From Spirochaetia bacterium (lineage in GTDB: Bacteria; Spirochaetota; Spirochaetia; DTKZ01), in assembly GCA_031270615.1 (NCBI GenBank), contig JAISXE010000121.1, forward strand, positions 1 to 5,832: a stretch of 5,832 nucleotides of DNA, written 5' to 3'. How positions within the stretch are numbered: the first letter of the stretch is position 1; each line of letters starts with the position of its first letter. The notes under the pieces were generated by a model. That model did not search any database and was not told the DNA's origin. It saw only the letters and a program-made list of their open reading frames with translations. Both the position numbers and the translations under genes were made by a program. Positions 4,963-5,832 of this stretch are shown one piece after another.

Positions 4963-5610
4963 TTACCTGCCGAAGAAGGCTTTGATCGCGTTGATGCGGT
5001 AGCGCAGCAGCAGGTAGACATAGGCGGCGGCAAAACCGGCAAGGTGGGTGAGGTGGGCCACGCCGCTGCGGGAACCCCTCATTTGGCTGAAAATCTCGAT
5101 GCCGGCGTAGATGAGGACAAGTATGGGCGCCCGGACGGGAATGATGCCGAAGACGTAAATATCGGCGCGGGGGAAGAACGCGGCGAAGGCGAGCAGCACG
5201 CCATAGATCGCCCCGGAGGCGCCGATAAGGACGACCCCGTAGGCCCCGGAGAATACATAGGCGGCAAAGGAGAAGAGTCCGGCCGCGAAGCCGCAGACAA
5301 AATAGAAAAGCAGGAATTCCCTGCTGCCCATGTGGCGCTCGACTTGGACGCCGAAAAAGAAAAGGCCCAGCATGTTAAAGAAAAGGTGTGAGATATCCCA
5401 GTGCAGGAACATGTAGGTGACAAGCTGCCAGACCGAGCCGCTTTTGATGAGGCCGGGTATGAGCGCGAAGGTCTCCAGCATGCGGTACTGCATGCGGTCG
5501 GGGCCAATCGCGAAAATGAGGAAGACGCCGGTGTTGCACAGGATGAGGATTATCGCGGCGTTGAAAAATTCATAGCGAAAGGGACGCTGGAAAAAGGAAA
5601 ACATCTTCAT
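4963..5610 (-). CDS. Rhomboid family intramembrane serine protease
   Basis: Integral inner-membrane protease cleaving substrates within or near their transmembrane helices; its targets here are unknown. The 215 residues give a minimal six-helix rhomboid core with no extra domain. Numbering from the ATG at 5610: helix 1 is about 15-36; VWQLVTYMFLHWDISHLFFN (60-79) carries His75 and Asn79, matching the oxyanion-side His and Asn of GlpG; GASGAIYG (130-137) holds the nucleophile Ser132; and HLTHLAGF (186-193) supplies catalytic His189 in HxxG. The frame reaches a TTG at 5661, but that lies upstream of the promoter. The ATG at 5610 has no Shine-Dalgarno and lies seven bases past the -10, suggesting a leaderless message; ATG 5604 is an alternative. 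The gene stands alone, with hairpin repeats on both sides. Confidence 0.93.
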   Translation of the reverse strand: MKMFSFFQRPFRYEFFNAAIILILCNTGVFLIFAIGPDRMQYRMLETFALIPGLIKSGSVWQLVTYMFLHWDISHLFFNMLGLFFFGVQVERHMGSREFLLFYFVCGFAAGLFSFAAYVFSGAYGVVLIGASGAIYGVLLAFAAFFPRADIYVFGIIPVRAPILVLIYAGIEIFSQMRGSRSGVAHLTHLAGFAAAYVYLLLRYRINAIKAFFGR

Positions 5611-5617
5611 AGAAGTA

Positions 5618-5645
5618 ATACTATGAAAAACCCGCCGCCTGTCAA
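5618..5645 (-). promoter_or_regulatory. Promoter of the rhomboid gene, apparently leaderless
   Basis: On the - strand, a perfect -35 TTGACA (5640-5645), a 16-base spacer and -10 TAGTAT (5618-5623, four of six). The bases TACTTCT separate the -10 from the ATG at 5610, so the transcript should start at or within a base or two of the A of the start codon. Confidence 0.6.
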
Positions 5646-5710
5646 CCCTCAACGGGGGCAACGGCCAGGGCCTCGGCGGTTACTTTTTTTCGGTCATATT
5701 GGTCGGGTTA

Positions 5711-5825
5711 GCACATTTTTTTGCGGCAGGGCCGCAAAAAAACCGGGCTTTCCGCTCCAATTCCTCAGCCTGCCTGCGGCAGGCTTGCGGGATTTCCGCT
5801 TCAATCCCTTGTGCCCCACGGGCTT
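5711..5825 (+). repeat. Modular hairpin-string repeat, copy B
   Basis: Same plan as copy A at 1415-1527. H1 has arms TTTTTTTGCGGC (5716-5727) and GCCGCAAAAAAA (5731-5742). Box 1 is GGGCTT 5745-5750 and AATTCC 5759-5764, loop TCCGCTCC. H2 has arms AGCCTGCC (5767-5774) and GGCAGGCT (5778-5785). Box 2 is GGGATT 5789-5794 and AATCCC 5803-5808, perfectly paired, loop TCCGCTTC. A small hairpin GCCC-CAC-GGGC closes it (5813-5823). Agreement with copy A stops just after GGGCTT, seven bases before the window ends. H1 has its T-run before and A-run after the stem on both strands, opposite to a terminator. Confidence 0.8.
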
Positions 5826-5832
5826 TTGCGCT

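Noticed and set aside
4672..5391. Long plus-strand open frame of 239 codons
   Set aside because: It is antisense to most of the rhomboid gene and crosses the hairpin-rich gap; its acidic, Gly-rich product is typical of a shadow frame.
5611..5661. TTG start at 5661 for the rhomboid protease
   Set aside because: The added residues are encoded by the promoter region, are Arg-rich and precede the normal N-terminus of the fold.
5716..5742. Intrinsic terminator in copy B hairpin H1
   Set aside because: The T-run precedes the GC stem and the A-run follows it on both strands, the reverse of a terminator.

Overview
This is a compact bacterial chromosomal segment, GC-rich in its coding parts. The gene set and order (rplM-rpsI followed directly by recX, a response regulator with an excisionase-type DNA-binding head, an acylphosphatase, a rhomboid protease) suggest a spirochaete of the Treponema group. 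That is an inference from remembered gene order and protein style. No rRNA or tRNA gene lies in the window to settle it.

Layout: a major facilitator transporter occupies the left end on the + strand and is cut by the window edge, missing only a few N-terminal residues. All other genes are on the - strand. Read right to left, these are a six-helix rhomboid protease (5610-4963), L13 and S9 (rplM 4496-4068, rpsI 4046-3651) from one promoter and ending at a strong hairpin terminator, recX (3583-3134) starting three bases beyond that terminator's T-tract, a two-gene unit of an HTH-receiver regulator (3015-2395) and acylphosphatase (2382-2071), and a 70-residue orphan (1861-1649).

The regulatory signals are unusually legible. 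Good -35/-10 pairs precede rplM, the HTH-receiver regulator and the rhomboid gene. The rhomboid promoter sits so close to its ATG that the mRNA looks leaderless. The receiver domain appears to lack its acidic pair and its Thr/Ser switch residue.

The most interesting material is intergenic. Two copies of an element of about 113-115 bp (1415-1527 and 5711-5825) are strings of hairpins. Their conserved boxes agree at 61 of 64 positions, while the two intervening hairpins have unrelated sequences and are nevertheless perfectly self-complementary in each copy. Each box is itself a short stem around the conserved loop TCCGCTNC. A fifth such box lies on the opposite strand at 4830-4849, inside a 400-bp gap crowded with other inverted repeats. 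Conserved loops on changing but always paired stems suggest selection for a folded RNA or single-stranded DNA. I cannot assign the element to a named family.
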